A stretch of DNA of 64,000 nucleotides from an uncultured Clostridia bacterium (GTDB lineage: Bacteria > Bacillota > Clostridia > TANB77 > CAG-508), in the NCBI GenBank assembly GCA_934162365.1, contig CAKPIK010000001.1:363191-427190 (forward strand). Reading direction: 5' to 3'. Below are positions 33,821 to 44,400 of this stretch, one piece after another (the first letter of the stretch is position 1; each line of letters starts with the position of its first letter). The position numbers and the translations under genes are program-made. The notes under the pieces are model-generated. The model did not search any database and was not told where the DNA came from. It was given only the letters and a program-made list of their open reading frames with translations.

Positions 33821-35050
33821 ATGAAAAGTAGAGCAATTATATTCTTTATTATTTTTTTAATGTTAATATCTTCTATATGCTTTGCAACTGATGCAATATT
33901 TACATGGTCTAACAACACTACTAAAGTAAATACAAATAACAATGTTTTGCAAACAGTAGCTGATGCAAAAGAAGAAAACTCACTTAAGCTAGAATCAGGA
34001 GCTGCTATATTAATAGAACAAACAACAGGTAAAATTCTTTATGCACATAATATTCATGAACAACTAAGACCAGCAAGTGTAACTAAAGTTATGAGTATCT
34101 TATTAATTATGGAAGCAATAGACAGTGGAAAAATTACATATGAAGATACAATTCCATGTAGTGAAAATGCACATTCTATGGGAGGTTCGCAAATTTGGCT
34201 AGATACAACAGAAAACTTAACAGTAAGAGATATGCTAAAATCAATATGCGTTGTGTCTGCAAATGATTGTACAGTCGCAATGGCGGAATATTTAGCAGGC
34301 TCAGAAGAATCTTTTGTACAAATGATGAATGCGAAAGCAAAACAATTAGGGATGAATGATACATGTTTTAAGAATTGTCATGGAATAGATGAAGATGGTC
34401 ATGTGACTTCAGCATACGACATTGCAGTAATGTCTAGAGAATTATTAAACAATCATCCAAGCATAACAGAATTTACAACAATATGGATGGATTCAATAAG
34501 AGATGGAAAATCAAGTTTAGTAAATACAAATAAATTAATACGAAACTATAAAGGTGCAACAGGATTAAAAACAGGTTCAACCTCAGTAGCTTTATATAAT
34601 TTATCTGCATCAGCAACAAGAGATGGCTTAAGTTTAATAGGAGTAATAATGAAAGCACCAACTACTAAAATAAGATTTGCAGAAGCAACAAAACTATTAG
34701 ATTATGGATTCGCAAATTATACAAGTAAAAGCTTTGGAAATAAAGGTGATGTAATAATCACTGCAAATGTAAATAAAGGAATTGAACCACAGGTAAATTT
34801 ACTTTTAGAAAAAGATGCAGCGGTATTGATAAAAAAAGGCGATACAGGTAATATAACACAAGAAATTACAACGAATGAAAATATAACAGCACCAATCTGC
34901 AAAGGTGATGTATTAGGAAAAATTACTTATAAATCAGGAGACGATACAATATTAGAAATCAATTTAGTAGCAGAATCAGATATTGCTAAAAGTAACATGT
35001 GGAATATAACAACAAACTTATATTTAAAGTGGTTTAATTTATGTAGATAA
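33821..35050 (+). CDS. D-alanyl-D-alanine carboxypeptidase (penicillin-binding protein, DacF/DacA type)
   Basis: 409 residues with a signal peptide (about 1-23, ending CFA-TDA). Active-site motifs are SVTK (within RPASVTKVM, nucleophile Ser near 88), SAN (VVSANDC) and KTG (LKTGST). The enzyme removes the terminal D-Ala from peptidoglycan stem peptides outside the membrane. A PBP5-like C-terminal beta domain and a final amphipathic or hydrophobic segment (LYLKWFNLC) follow. Many sporulators carry DacF in the spoIIA operon and DacB near spmA; neither context is present, so I give no symbol. Confidence 0.93.
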   Translation: MKSRAIIFFIIFLMLISSICFATDAIFTWSNNTTKVNTNNNVLQTVADAKEENSLKLESGAAILIEQTTGKILYAHNIHEQLRPASVTKVMSILLIMEAIDSGKITYEDTIPCSENAHSMGGSQIWLDTTENLTVRDMLKSICVVSANDCTVAMAEYLAGSEESFVQMMNAKAKQLGMNDTCFKNCHGIDEDGHVTSAYDIAVMSRELLNNHPSITEFTTIWMDSIRDGKSSLVNTNKLIRNYKGATGLKTGSTSVALYNLSASATRDGLSLIGVIMKAPTTKIRFAEATKLLDYGFANYTSKSFGNKGDVIITANVNKGIEPQVNLLLEKDAAVLIKKGDTGNITQEITTNENITAPICKGDVLGKITYKSGDDTILEINLVAESDIAKSNMWNITTNLYLKWFNLCR

Positions 35051-35060
35051 TACCTTTTTC

Positions 35061-35088
35061 TTGACAAAAATTAAAAATGTAGTATAAT
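35061..35088 (+). promoter_or_regulatory. SigA promoter of the 48-aa ORF
   Basis: TTGACA (35061-35066), 16 nt, TATAAT (35083-35088), 35 nt before the small ORF. Confidence 0.75.
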
Positions 35089-35122
35089 TAAATAGTAATT
35101 TATTTCAAATTAGGAGTAAAAT

Positions 35123-35269
35123 ATGATAGCGAAATATTGGAAAAAAATTGGACTAATTATATTAATAATAGCTTGTTTATTTAATATTGTTTCTAAAATT
35201 GTAAAAAGAACAACATTAAAAGAACAACTAATTGATACAGTAAAATATGTAATGAATCAAGAAAAATAA
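35123..35269 (+). CDS. Small single-pass membrane protein, 48 aa
   Basis: ATG 35123 has TAGGAG nine bases upstream and its own consensus promoter. The protein begins MIAKYWKKIGLIILIIACLF, with one membrane helix (about 9-25) and a basic cytoplasmic or external tail (KIVKRTTLKEQL). I do not recognise it. The promoter, ribosome site and coherent helix make it credible in spite of its length. Its neighbours are a carboxypeptidase gene and rpmE. Confidence 0.55.
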   Translation: MIAKYWKKIGLIILIIACLFNIVSKIVKRTTLKEQLIDTVKYVMNQEK

Positions 35270-35375
35270 GAAAAAAATTATTTATAATAATGAAAAAAGC
35301 TTGAAAAAAATAATAATATATGATAAAATATAAAACGATATTTTTTAATACGATTAAGAAAGAGGTGAATACATA

Positions 35376-35576
35376 ATGAAAGCAGAATTACACCCAGAAT
35401 TTAAAGAAGCAACAATTACATGTGCTTGCGGAAATGTAATAAAAACAAAATCAACAAAAAGTGATATAAAGGTTGACGTTTGTTCAAAATGTCACCCATT
35501 TTGGACAGGAAGCTTAAAACAAAATACAACAGGTGGTAGAGCAGATAAGTTTAAGAAAAAATATGGAATACAATAA
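35376..35576 (+). CDS. rpmE: Ribosomal protein L31
   Basis: 66 residues. The start ATG 35376 follows AGAGGTG. The zinc-binding type is present: CACGN near 16-20 and CSKCHPFWTG near 36-45, the latter the L31 signature. L31 binds the large ribosomal subunit near the 5S RNA and bridges to the small subunit. The Cys-containing form is normally used when zinc is sufficient. Single gene with its own terminator. Confidence 0.97.
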   Translation: MKAELHPEFKEATITCACGNVIKTKSTKSDIKVDVCSKCHPFWTGSLKQNTTGGRADKFKKKYGIQ

Positions 35577-35577
35577 T

Positions 35578-35604
35578 AAAAAAGCTACAAAAGTAGCTTT
35601 TTTT
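35578..35604 (+). terminator. Terminator of rpmE
   Basis: AAAAGCTAC and GTAGCTTTT with a short A loop, then a T run. Confidence 0.9.
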
Positions 35605-35916
35605 ATTATTTATTAACTGTACTTTAACTTTCAAATAAAGTTGACAGATTCTAAAATATGTTGTATAATATTAAACAGTGATTACCAATAAGTGGTAAAG
35701 AAGAGATTTAGTTTAAATAAAAACATATTAGATGAATAAAAGAGATAAGCGGAAACATTTGAAGATAAAGTATAGAAAAAGATATGTATTGTTCGAATTA
35801 TAAATATATATCTTACTATATTGTTATAAATAAATATATAATTTTTCTTTTGTAAAAGTAGTTTAATATGTTTAAACTACTTTTTATTATTTTTAACTTT
35901 AAGGAAAGGAAGAAAA
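35605..35916 (+). promoter_or_regulatory. RNase J leader: promoter, about 180-nt leader, hairpin
   Basis: A 312-nt stretch without a credible gene. TTGACA (35641-35646), 17 nt, TATAAT (35664-35669) predicts a start near 35677. The transcript then runs about 180 nt to a perfect hairpin (AAAGTAGTTTAA and TTTAAACTACTTT, 35854-35885, with T tail) just 32 nt before the rnjA start. This looks like a leader with an attenuator or a small RNA. A possible 23-codon ORF at 35731 contains an in-frame CGG but has no ribosome site. Confidence 0.6.
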
Positions 35917-37764
35917 ATGGAAGATTTAAAAAATAATACTGAAAACGTAGAAGAAAAATCTACAACAAATCAAAAAAGAAGAGCACCATATAGAAAAAAC
36001 TATAGAAAAGATGGTGTAAAAAAAGAAAATAAAGTAACAGAAAGAAAAGAGAATACAAAGAAGGGAAAACAAAATAAAGCATCTAATCAAGATTTAGAGG
36101 TTAAGTTTAAAAAAAGCCCAGTAAAAATAATACCTTTAGGGGGATTATTAGAAATAGGAAAAAATATTACAGTCTTTGAATATGAAAATGAAATGATTAT
36201 TGTTGACTGTGGTTTGGCATTTCCAGAAGATGATATGCTTGGGGTTGATTTAGTTATACCAGATATTTCATATTTGGAAAGAAACAAAGAAAAAATTAAA
36301 GGAATGGTTATAACTCATGGACATGAAGATCATATAGGAGCAATACCATATTTCTTAAAACAAATAAATGTACCAATTTATGCAACTAAATTAACAGCAG
36401 GATTAATAAGAAATAAATTAGAAGAGCATAAATTATTAAGAAGTACAAAGCTAAAAATAGTAAATCAAGGCGATAAAATTAATCTTGGAAAAATGAAAGT
36501 GGAATTTATAAGAAGTTGCCATAGTATACCAGATTCTGTTGCCCTTGCTATTCATACACCAGCAGGTGTAATTGTTCATACAGGAGACTTTAAAATTGAT
36601 TATACTCCAATAGACAATGAAAGAATGGATTTTGGTAGACTTGCTGAACTTGGAAATAAAGGTGTTTTAGCTTTACTTTCAGATAGCACAAACTCAGAAA
36701 GAAAAGGCTACACAATGTCTGAAAGTACAGTTGGAGAAGTATTTGATAAATTATTCTTAAATTGTTCTAAAAGAATTGTTGTTGCAACATTTGCATCTAA
36801 TATTCACAGAATCCAACAAATTGTAAATTCAGCTGTTAAATATAATAGAAAAGTTTCCGTTTGTGGAAGAAGTATGATAAATGTAATAAAAACAGCAATG
36901 GAATTAGGCTATATAGATGTACCAGATAATACTTTTATAGATATAGACATGATAAAAGACTATACAGATGAACAATTAGTAATCTTAACAACAGGAAGTC
37001 AAGGAGAAGCAATGTCTGCTTTAACAAGAATGGCATCTGGTGAACACAGAAAGGTTGAAATTACACCAAACGACTTAATTATAATATCTGCAAATCCAAT
37101 ACCAGGAAATGAAAAATATGTATCTAAAGTAATAGACGACTTAATGCAAATAGGAGCAGAAGTTGTATATAGTTCTTTAGCTGATATACATGTATCAGGA
37201 CATGCATGTCAAGAAGAACAAAAATTAATGCTATCATTAATTAGACCAAAATATTTCTTACCAGTACATGGCGAATATAGACAACTTATGGCACACGCAA
37301 AAACTGCAGTAAGTGTTGGAATTCCACCAGAAAATATATTTATAATGAACAATGGTAGAGTAATGGAAATTAGTGAAAATAGTGCTAAAATGGTTGGAAC
37401 AGTACAATCAGGAAGAGTACTAGTAGACGGGCTAGGAGTTGGTGATGTTGGAAGCATTGTTTTAAGAGATAGACAACATTTATCACAAGATGGTTTGATT
37501 ATTGTAGTTATAACAATGGACCAAAATGGAGAAGTTGTTTCAGGACCAGAAATAATATCAAGAGGATTTGTATATGTACGTGAATCTGAAAACTTAATGG
37601 ATGATGTAAAGAAAACAGTTCAAAGAGAATTAGATAAATGTGCAAATAAAGGAATTAAAGATTGGTCTGGAATCAAATCAAATTTAAAAGACGGTTTAAG
37701 AGACTATATATTTGCAAAAACAAAAAGAAACCCAATGATATTGCCTATTATTACAGAGGTATAG
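35917..37764 (+). CDS. rnjA: Ribonuclease J
   Basis: 615 residues. The first 65 or so are a very basic, low-complexity extension, longer than in B. subtilis RNase J1. The metallo-beta-lactamase core has THGHEDHIGAIPYF, SCHSIPDSVALAIHTPAG and HTGDFKIDYTP. The beta-CASP domain includes DSTNSERKGYT, and HVSGHACQEEQ and PVHGEYRQL complete the active site. RNase J is a 5'-3' exoribonuclease and endonuclease central to RNA processing; with RNase Y upstream both major Firmicute RNases are in this window. The leader hairpin suggests autoregulation. GGAAAGGAAG precedes the ATG. Confidence 0.96.
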   Translation: MEDLKNNTENVEEKSTTNQKRRAPYRKNYRKDGVKKENKVTERKENTKKGKQNKASNQDLEVKFKKSPVKIIPLGGLLEIGKNITVFEYENEMIIVDCGLAFPEDDMLGVDLVIPDISYLERNKEKIKGMVITHGHEDHIGAIPYFLKQINVPIYATKLTAGLIRNKLEEHKLLRSTKLKIVNQGDKINLGKMKVEFIRSCHSIPDSVALAIHTPAGVIVHTGDFKIDYTPIDNERMDFGRLAELGNKGVLALLSDSTNSERKGYTMSESTVGEVFDKLFLNCSKRIVVATFASNIHRIQQIVNSAVKYNRKVSVCGRSMINVIKTAMELGYIDVPDNTFIDIDMIKDYTDEQLVILTTGSQGEAMSALTRMASGEHRKVEITPNDLIIISANPIPGNEKYVSKVIDDLMQIGAEVVYSSLADIHVSGHACQEEQKLMLSLIRPKYFLPVHGEYRQLMAHAKTAVSVGIPPENIFIMNNGRVMEISENSAKMVGTVQSGRVLVDGLGVGDVGSIVLRDRQHLSQDGLIIVVITMDQNGEVVSGPEIISRGFVYVRESENLMDDVKKTVQRELDKCANKGIKDWSGIKSNLKDGLRDYIFAKTKRNPMILPIITEV

Positions 37765-37848
37765 AACTAGTAATTTACAAAGCAAATTACTGGTGAATAT
37801 TTAATCTTAATAGCTAATTATTAAATGATTATAAAGGAGAGAAATAAA

Positions 37849-39498
37849 ATGGATTACAAAGATTTAGCAAATTTAATATTTCCAAATGCAAAGGATATTT
37901 CATATTATGAAGAAAAATATCCAGTAAGAGATTTACCAGAAGGAGCAATTGTTACAAGAGTTGCACCAAGTCCAACTGGATTTACACATATAGGAACTTT
38001 ATATCAAGGTCTAGTTGCTAAAACAGCAGCTTTAAGTACAAATGGAGTGTTTTTTTTAAGAATAGAAGACACAGACCAAAAAAGAGAAGTAGAAAATGCA
38101 ATAACAAATATAATTTCATCATTTAATGATTTTAATATTATACCAGATGAAGGTATGATTTCAGAAAATGAAAGCAAAGGAGAATATGGACCATATAAGC
38201 AAAGCCAAAGAAAAGAAATATATGAAGCATATGCTAAGTATATGATTTCAATAGGTAAAGCATATCCTTGCTTTGCAACAGCAGAAGAATTAGACGAAAT
38301 GAGAAAAACTCAAGAAGCTGCTAAAGTTAGACCAGGATATTATGGAGTATGGGCTAAATATAGAAATTTATCAGTAGAAGAAGCGGCAGAAAAAATAAAA
38401 GAGGGTAATCCATATATTATAAGATTTAAATCACCAGGAAGAGAAGATAGAAAAATAAAACATAAAGATGTTATAAAAGGAAATGTAGAATTTCCAGAAA
38501 ACGACCAAGATATAGTAATAATAAAAGCAGATGGACTTCCAACTTATCATTTTGCCCATGCGGTTGATGATCACTTAATGCATACAACACATGTAATAAG
38601 AGGAGATGAGTGGCTATCATCTGTACCACTTCATTTACAATTATTCCAAGAGATGGGATTTAAACCACCAAAGTATGCGCATATATCTCCAATAATGAAA
38701 AACGATAATGGGAATAAACGTAAATTAAGTAAAAGAAAAGACCCAGAAGCAGCAGTTTCATATTATTCTGAACTGGGAATACCAAGTTTAGCAGTAAAAG
38801 AATATTTATTAAATATTGCAAATTCAAATTTTGAAAACTGGAGAAAGCAAAACAAAAATGCAGATATTTCTGAATTTAAGTTTGAATTGAATAAAATGAG
38901 TGTAAGTGGAGCTTTGTTTGATATGGTAAAACTTTTAGATGTATCAAAAATTGTAATATCAAAATACTCAGCAGAAGAAGTATACGAAAAAGCTTTAGAA
39001 TGGGCAAATAAATTTGATAAAGAATTAGCCGAATTGCTACAAAAAAATAAAGAATATTCACTTAAAGTATTAGGAATAGAAAGAGGAAATGAAAAGCCAA
39101 GAAAAGATATTGCAAAATGGTCTGATTTAAAAGAAAACATAGGATATATGTATGATGAAGAATTTGAAAAAATAAAATCAAACTATGAACTACAAAAAAT
39201 AACAGATAAAGAAAAGATTAAACAAATTTTAAATACCTATGCAGATAAATATTTTGATATAAATGACGATAAACAAACATGGTTTGATAAATTAAAAGAC
39301 CTAGCAGAAGAATTTGGTTATGCAAGAGAAGTAAAAGAATTTAAAGCAAATCCAGAAAAATATGAAGCTCATGTTGGAGATGTAAGTACACTAATAAGAA
39401 TAGCACTTACATCAAAAACAAATACACCAGACTTATATGAAATAATAAAAGTGTTAGGAAAAGACACAGTAATAAAAAGATTAAAAGAATTTATCTAA
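37849..39498 (+). CDS. gltX: Glutamate-tRNA ligase
   Basis: 549 residues from ATG 37849 (AAGGAG upstream; the frame opens at 37825 without support). Class I synthetase motifs: VAPSPTGFTHIGTLY (HIGH-like) and RKLSKRKDPEAA (KMSKS-like). FLRIEDTDQKREV and HVIRGDEWLSSVP are typical of the Glu/Gln group. It charges tRNA-Glu, and in most Clostridia also supplies Glu-tRNA-Gln for amidation. The protein is longer than the standard roughly 485 residues owing to additions in the C-terminal anticodon-binding half. Confidence 0.94.
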   Translation: MDYKDLANLIFPNAKDISYYEEKYPVRDLPEGAIVTRVAPSPTGFTHIGTLYQGLVAKTAALSTNGVFFLRIEDTDQKREVENAITNIISSFNDFNIIPDEGMISENESKGEYGPYKQSQRKEIYEAYAKYMISIGKAYPCFATAEELDEMRKTQEAAKVRPGYYGVWAKYRNLSVEEAAEKIKEGNPYIIRFKSPGREDRKIKHKDVIKGNVEFPENDQDIVIIKADGLPTYHFAHAVDDHLMHTTHVIRGDEWLSSVPLHLQLFQEMGFKPPKYAHISPIMKNDNGNKRKLSKRKDPEAAVSYYSELGIPSLAVKEYLLNIANSNFENWRKQNKNADISEFKFELNKMSVSGALFDMVKLLDVSKIVISKYSAEEVYEKALEWANKFDKELAELLQKNKEYSLKVLGIERGNEKPRKDIAKWSDLKENIGYMYDEEFEKIKSNYELQKITDKEKIKQILNTYADKYFDINDDKQTWFDKLKDLAEEFGYAREVKEFKANPEKYEAHVGDVSTLIRIALTSKTNTPDLYEIIKVLGKDTVIKRLKEFI

Positions 39499-39510
39499 GA
39501 GGTTTTAATT

Positions 39511-39702
39511 ATGGAATATAATGTAGGAGATATTGTAAGAACCAAAAAAGTACACCCATGCGGAAGCAAGTTATGGAAAATTACAAGAGTTGGTGTAGAT
39601 TTTAAATTAGAATGCCAAGGTTGTGGGCATGTAATAATGGTAGAGAGACCAAAGGCACTAAAAATGATTACTAAAATAGAAAAAAAATGCGAAGAAAATT
39701 AA
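39511..39702 (+). CDS. DUF951 family protein
   Basis: 63 residues, beginning MEYNVGDIVRTKKVHPCGSK, with the family-defining HPCG and a second Cys pair in CQGCGH. The four Cys may bind zinc. Size and motifs match DUF951 (B. subtilis YyaM/YyzM-like). The function is unknown; an RNA-binding or ribosome-associated beta-barrel has been suggested by fold only. It starts 12 nt after gltX with AGAGG, so it is cotranscribed. Confidence 0.9.
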   Translation: MEYNVGDIVRTKKVHPCGSKLWKITRVGVDFKLECQGCGHVIMVERPKALKMITKIEKKCEEN

Positions 39703-39720
39703 ATCTTCGCATCTTTTTTT
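39688..39720 (+). terminator. Terminator of the gltX operon
   Basis: ATGCGAAGA and TCTTCGCAT overlap the end of the DUF951 gene and are followed by a run of T. Also lies at the end of the convergent 59-aa ORF. Confidence 0.88.
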
Positions 39721-39721
39721 G

Positions 39722-39901
39722 TCATTCGTGTAATGAAGAATGACGATGTTTCGAAAGTGCACGACCCTTGAGAATAAAATTAACTTCAGAGTTCTTTAAT
39801 TCAAGAAATTTATGAAGTTCTTTTAATTCTTCTGAATTAAGAGATTGTAACTGATTCCAGTTTGAATTGGCTAAAATCTCAATAATCCGTTCGTTTGTCA
39901 T
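39722..39901 (-). CDS. Small hypothetical protein, 59 aa, foreign codon use
   Basis: On the minus strand an ATG at 39901 follows TTGGAGG by eight bases and opens 59 codons to TGA at 39722. The product starts MTNERIIEILANSNWNQL, then a helical LNSEELKELHKFLELKNSE and a basic end rich in His and Arg. The fifth codon is an in-frame CGG (39889-39887), and GCC, CTC, GGT and CGT codons are more frequent than nearby. A CGG-induced +1 shift would terminate quickly, so either CGG is read here or the gene is silent. No family recognised. Confidence 0.6.
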   Translation of the reverse strand: MTNERIIEILANSNWNQLQSLNSEELKELHKFLELKNSEVNFILKGRALSKHRHSSLHE

Positions 39902-40042
39902 GTTTATACCTCCAATATTCTAGACTTGTCTAGTTATTTGTGATAATTATTATACAATATTTTTAATAAAAAATCAAATATTGATAATTAATCATTTAAA
40001 TGATATAATCACAATATAATGAACATTAAGGGAGTGATTTTT

Positions 40043-41479
40043 ATGAACAAGTATGACATTATAGTTGTAGGAGCAGGACCTAGTGCAGCTTTTTTAGCAT
40101 ATGAAGCTATACAATTAAATAAAAATAAAAAAATATTATTAATTGAGCAAGGGAAAAAAGTTGAAAATAGAAACTGCCCTATTGAAAAACTAGGAAAATG
40201 TATTCATTGTAAACCAATGTGTAATATTACTTGTGGCTTTTCTGGCGCAGGTGCATTTTCAGATGGAAAGTTATCTTTATATAATAAAGAAGATGACGAT
40301 ATATACATAGGTGGAGTACTACATGAATATGTTGGAGTAGAAGAAACCAAAGCATTAATAGATTATACAGATAAAATATACTTGGAATTTGGAGCTGATA
40401 CTAAGTTAGAAGGTGTAGATTACAAAGACGAAGTTAAAAAAATATATGATAAGGCTAAAAAAGAAGATATAAATTTAGTAAATATTCCAATAAGACATTT
40501 AGGAACAGAAAAAAGTCACGAACTTTATGGAAGAATTGAAAAGTATTTATTAGATAATGGAATTGACATATTATTTGAAACTACAGTAAGTGATTTAGTA
40601 GTTGAAAGTGATAAAATAAAAGGCGTAAAAATTCGACCAGCGAAATATGCAGAAGCTGAAGATTATGACAAAGATGAAGAAATAGATGCGGAAAATGTAG
40701 TTTTAGCAGTTGGAAGAAAAGGCGCAAACTGGCTTGTGAAAATGTGTGATGAGCATAATATAAAAACTACAGCAGGAACAGTTGATATAGGAATAAGATA
40801 TGAATTGCCAGATAAAGTAATGAAAGATGTAAACAAATATATGTATGAGGGGAAATTTATATCAAGACCATATCCATTTAGAGATAAAGTAAGAACATTT
40901 TGCCAGAATCCTAGTGGATTTGTTTCAACAGAGGTATATGATAATAATATAACATTAGTAAATGGGCATTCATACAAAGAAAGAAAAAGCACAAATACAA
41001 ATTTAGCAATACTTGTATCCCATAATTTTAATTATCCATTTAATAGACCAATTGAATATGGAAGAAATGTAGCAAAAAATTTAAATGCATTAGGAAATGG
41101 AAATATAGTTGTACAAAGATTGGGTGATATTTATAGAGGAAAGAGAACTTGGGAAAATGAATTAGAAAATAATTCTGTTGTTCCAACATTAAAATCTGCA
41201 GTTGCAGGGGATATAACATTTGCCCTAGGATATAGAACAATGACAGATATACTTCAATTTATATCTTCATTAGATAAAGTTGTAGAAGGATTTGCAAATC
41301 CAGACAATTTGTTGTATGGACCAGAAATTAAGTTTTATAGTAATAAAATAGCAATAGATAATAAATTCGAAACAAGTATAAAAGGATTGTATTCAATAGG
41401 AGATGGCGGAGGATTAACTAGAGGATTAATGATGGCTTCAGCATCAGGAGTACAAACAGCAAGAAATATATTGAAATAA
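40043..41479 (+). CDS. FAD-dependent oxidoreductase (COG2509-like)
   Basis: 478 residues from ATG 40043 (GGGAGTGA upstream). The N-terminal dinucleotide-binding motif is YDIIVVGAGPSAAFLAYEA. A Cys-rich stretch follows (NCPIEKLGKCIHCKPMCNITCG), then GFSGAGAFSDGKLSLY. The C-terminal GDGGGLTRGLMMASASG is typical of the flavin-binding end. This family of FAD-dependent dehydrogenases is widespread in anaerobes, with substrates unknown. The Cys cluster could bind an iron-sulfur centre. It ends 19 nt before addA and is probably cotranscribed with it. Confidence 0.88.
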   Translation: MNKYDIIVVGAGPSAAFLAYEAIQLNKNKKILLIEQGKKVENRNCPIEKLGKCIHCKPMCNITCGFSGAGAFSDGKLSLYNKEDDDIYIGGVLHEYVGVEETKALIDYTDKIYLEFGADTKLEGVDYKDEVKKIYDKAKKEDINLVNIPIRHLGTEKSHELYGRIEKYLLDNGIDILFETTVSDLVVESDKIKGVKIRPAKYAEAEDYDKDEEIDAENVVLAVGRKGANWLVKMCDEHNIKTTAGTVDIGIRYELPDKVMKDVNKYMYEGKFISRPYPFRDKVRTFCQNPSGFVSTEVYDNNITLVNGHSYKERKSTNTNLAILVSHNFNYPFNRPIEYGRNVAKNLNALGNGNIVVQRLGDIYRGKRTWENELENNSVVPTLKSAVAGDITFALGYRTMTDILQFISSLDKVVEGFANPDNLLYGPEIKFYSNKIAIDNKFETSIKGLYSIGDGGGLTRGLMMASASGVQTARNILK

Positions 41480-41498
41480 AATAATATGAGGAAACAAA

Positions 41499-44400
41499 AT
41501 GAGCAATGTTAAATGGACTAAAGAACAATTACAAGCAATAGAAAAAAGTGGAAATAACATACTAGTTGCAGCTGCTGCCGGAAGTGGTAAGACAGCTGTT
41601 TTAGTTGAGCGTATTATTAATAAAATTATAAATGAAAAAATTGATATAGATAAATTATTAATAGTAACTTTTACAAATGCTGCAGCTTCTGAAATGAGAG
41701 AAAAAATATTAGAAGCCTTATATGAAAAAATTGAAGAAGAACCACAAAACGTTCATTTACAAAAACAAATAAATTTAATAGGCAGAGCAAGTATTTGTAC
41801 AATAGACTCATTTTGTTTGGATGTTGTAAAAAATAATTTTTATGAAATAGATATTTCGCCAAATTTTAGAATTGCAGATACAGCAGAATTAGAACTTATA
41901 AAACAAGAAACTATTGAAGAATTATTTGAAGAAAAATATGAAACGGAAGATAAAGAATTCTTGAATTTACTTGAAACATATACTACATATATTGGAGATG
42001 AACCATTAAAAGAATTAATCTTAAATATATACAATTTTATTCAAAGCACTCCATTTCCGATAGAATGGCTAGAAAAACAAACTTTAAAATATAATCTAAA
42101 TAATGAGATTGACAATGATTTTGCACAAAGTGTATGGGGTAAAATTATTATTAATAGTGTAAAAGAAGAGATATTAGATGCAAAAGTTAAAACACAAAAA
42201 GTAAGGGATAATATAATAAGATTTGATGAATTAAAAAAATATGTATTAGTCTTGAATGAAGATATAAATGTTTTAGATAATTTCTTGAAGTTAGAAAAAT
42301 GGGACGACATATACAATTATTCACTTAGCATGACATTTGAAAAATGGCCAGTTGATAGGAAAATAGAACTAGAAGAAAAAGAGATTAGCAAAGAAAAACG
42401 AAATGAAATAAGAAAACAAATAAAGAAAACCTTGGAAATAATAGATAGTAATTCTAAACAAGCCAATGAAGATATTTGTTATATGTACAATACATTAAAT
42501 GCCTTAAAAAATATAGTTATCCAATACGATAAATTACTAAAACAAAATAAAAAAGAAAAAAATGTTGTTGATTTTAGTGATATAGAACATATGGCACTAA
42601 ATATTTTATTAAAAAAAGATGAAAATGGAAAACATATACCAACACAGACAGCACTAAAATATAGCAATAAGTTTGTAGAAATTGCAATAGATGAATATCA
42701 GGATTCAAACCTAGTCCAAGAAAGTATATTAACTGCAATTTCTAATAAAAGAAATATTTTTATGGTTGGCGATGTTAAACAAAGTATATATAAATTTAGA
42801 CAAGCAAGACCAGAATTATTTATAGAAAAGTATGAAAAATATAACAATGCAAATGAAGATGAAACTAATTGTTTAGATAATGAAACAAAAATACAACTAT
42901 TTAAAAACTTTAGAAGTAGAAAAAATATACTTGATACTACAAATATTATTTTTAAAGATATAATGTCTAAAGAGCTAGGAGATATAAACTATAACGAAAA
43001 AGAATATTTAAATTTAGGTGCTTCATATGAAGAATTAGAAAATGGAATTGCGGCAAACACTGATATTTGTGTAATAGATAGTAAAGAAAATAATCCTGAA
43101 GAAGAAAATGATGAAACTATTGAAGAGCCAATTGAAAATATTGAATTAGAAGCAAAATTTGTTGCAAAAAAAATTAGACAAATGCTTGATTCTAAAAAAC
43201 TTATATTTGATAAAAAGTATGGTAATAGAGAAATTACATATAAAGATATAGTAATTCTTTTAAGGTCAACAAAAGATAAAGCAAATATATTTGAAACAGA
43301 ACTTGCAAACTTGAATATTCCCGTTTATAGTGATACTTCTTTAGAATATTTAAATTCTATTGAAATTCAAGTGATAATGAGCTTGCTAAAAATAATAGAT
43401 AATCCAATGCAAGATATACCATTAGTATGTGTGCTAAGAAGTATAATAGGTGGTTTCACAGATAATGAACTTATTAGTATTCGATTAGAAAATAAAGAAA
43501 AGATAAGTTTTTATGAGGCGATGAAAAGATATGCAGAAAGTAATAATCAAGAAAAACTATCAGAGAAAATCTTAAATTTCTTTAATAAAATCAACTCATG
43601 GAAACAAGAAGCTCAATATCTAGAATTAGATGAGTTTATTTGGAAAATATATAATGATACTGGATACTATAATTATGTTAGTGCAATGCCAGATGGAATA
43701 CTAAGACAAGCAAACTTAAAATTATTATTTGAAAAAGCTAAACAATATGAAAAGGCTAGCTTTAAAGGTCTATATAATTTCATAAATTTTATAGATAAAG
43801 TTAGAACAAGTAGTGGGGATTTATCATCTGCCAAACTAATAGGAGAAAATGAGAATGTTGTAAGAATAATGAGTATTCATAAAAGTAAAGGACTTGAATT
43901 CCCAGTTGTATTCTTATGTAATAGTAATAAAAAATTCAATGTGCAAGATTTGAATAATCAAGTATTGTTACACCAAGACTTAGGCTTTGGACTTACACAT
44001 ATAGAAACAGATAAAAAATTACAATATTCTACTTTGGCAAAAGAAGCTATAAAATTAAAATCTAAAGAAGAAATAATATCAGAAGAAATGAGAATCCTAT
44101 ATGTTGCATTAACAAGGGCAAAGGAAAAATTAATAATAACAGGAGTTCAAAACGATATAGAAAAACAGTTAAAAGAAAAACAAGAGTTATTAAATATTTA
44201 CCTAGACGAAGAAAAAATAAATAAAAATATATTGAAAAAATATAAATCATATTTAGATTGGATAGAACTAGTATACTTAAAAAATAAAGATTTCAATATA
44301 ATGAATTTTGAAAATATTGCTAAAGAAGAAATAACAAAAAAAGTAGTAGATAATCAAAATATCAATGAAGTTAGTTTGAAAAATATTAAATTAGAACCAA

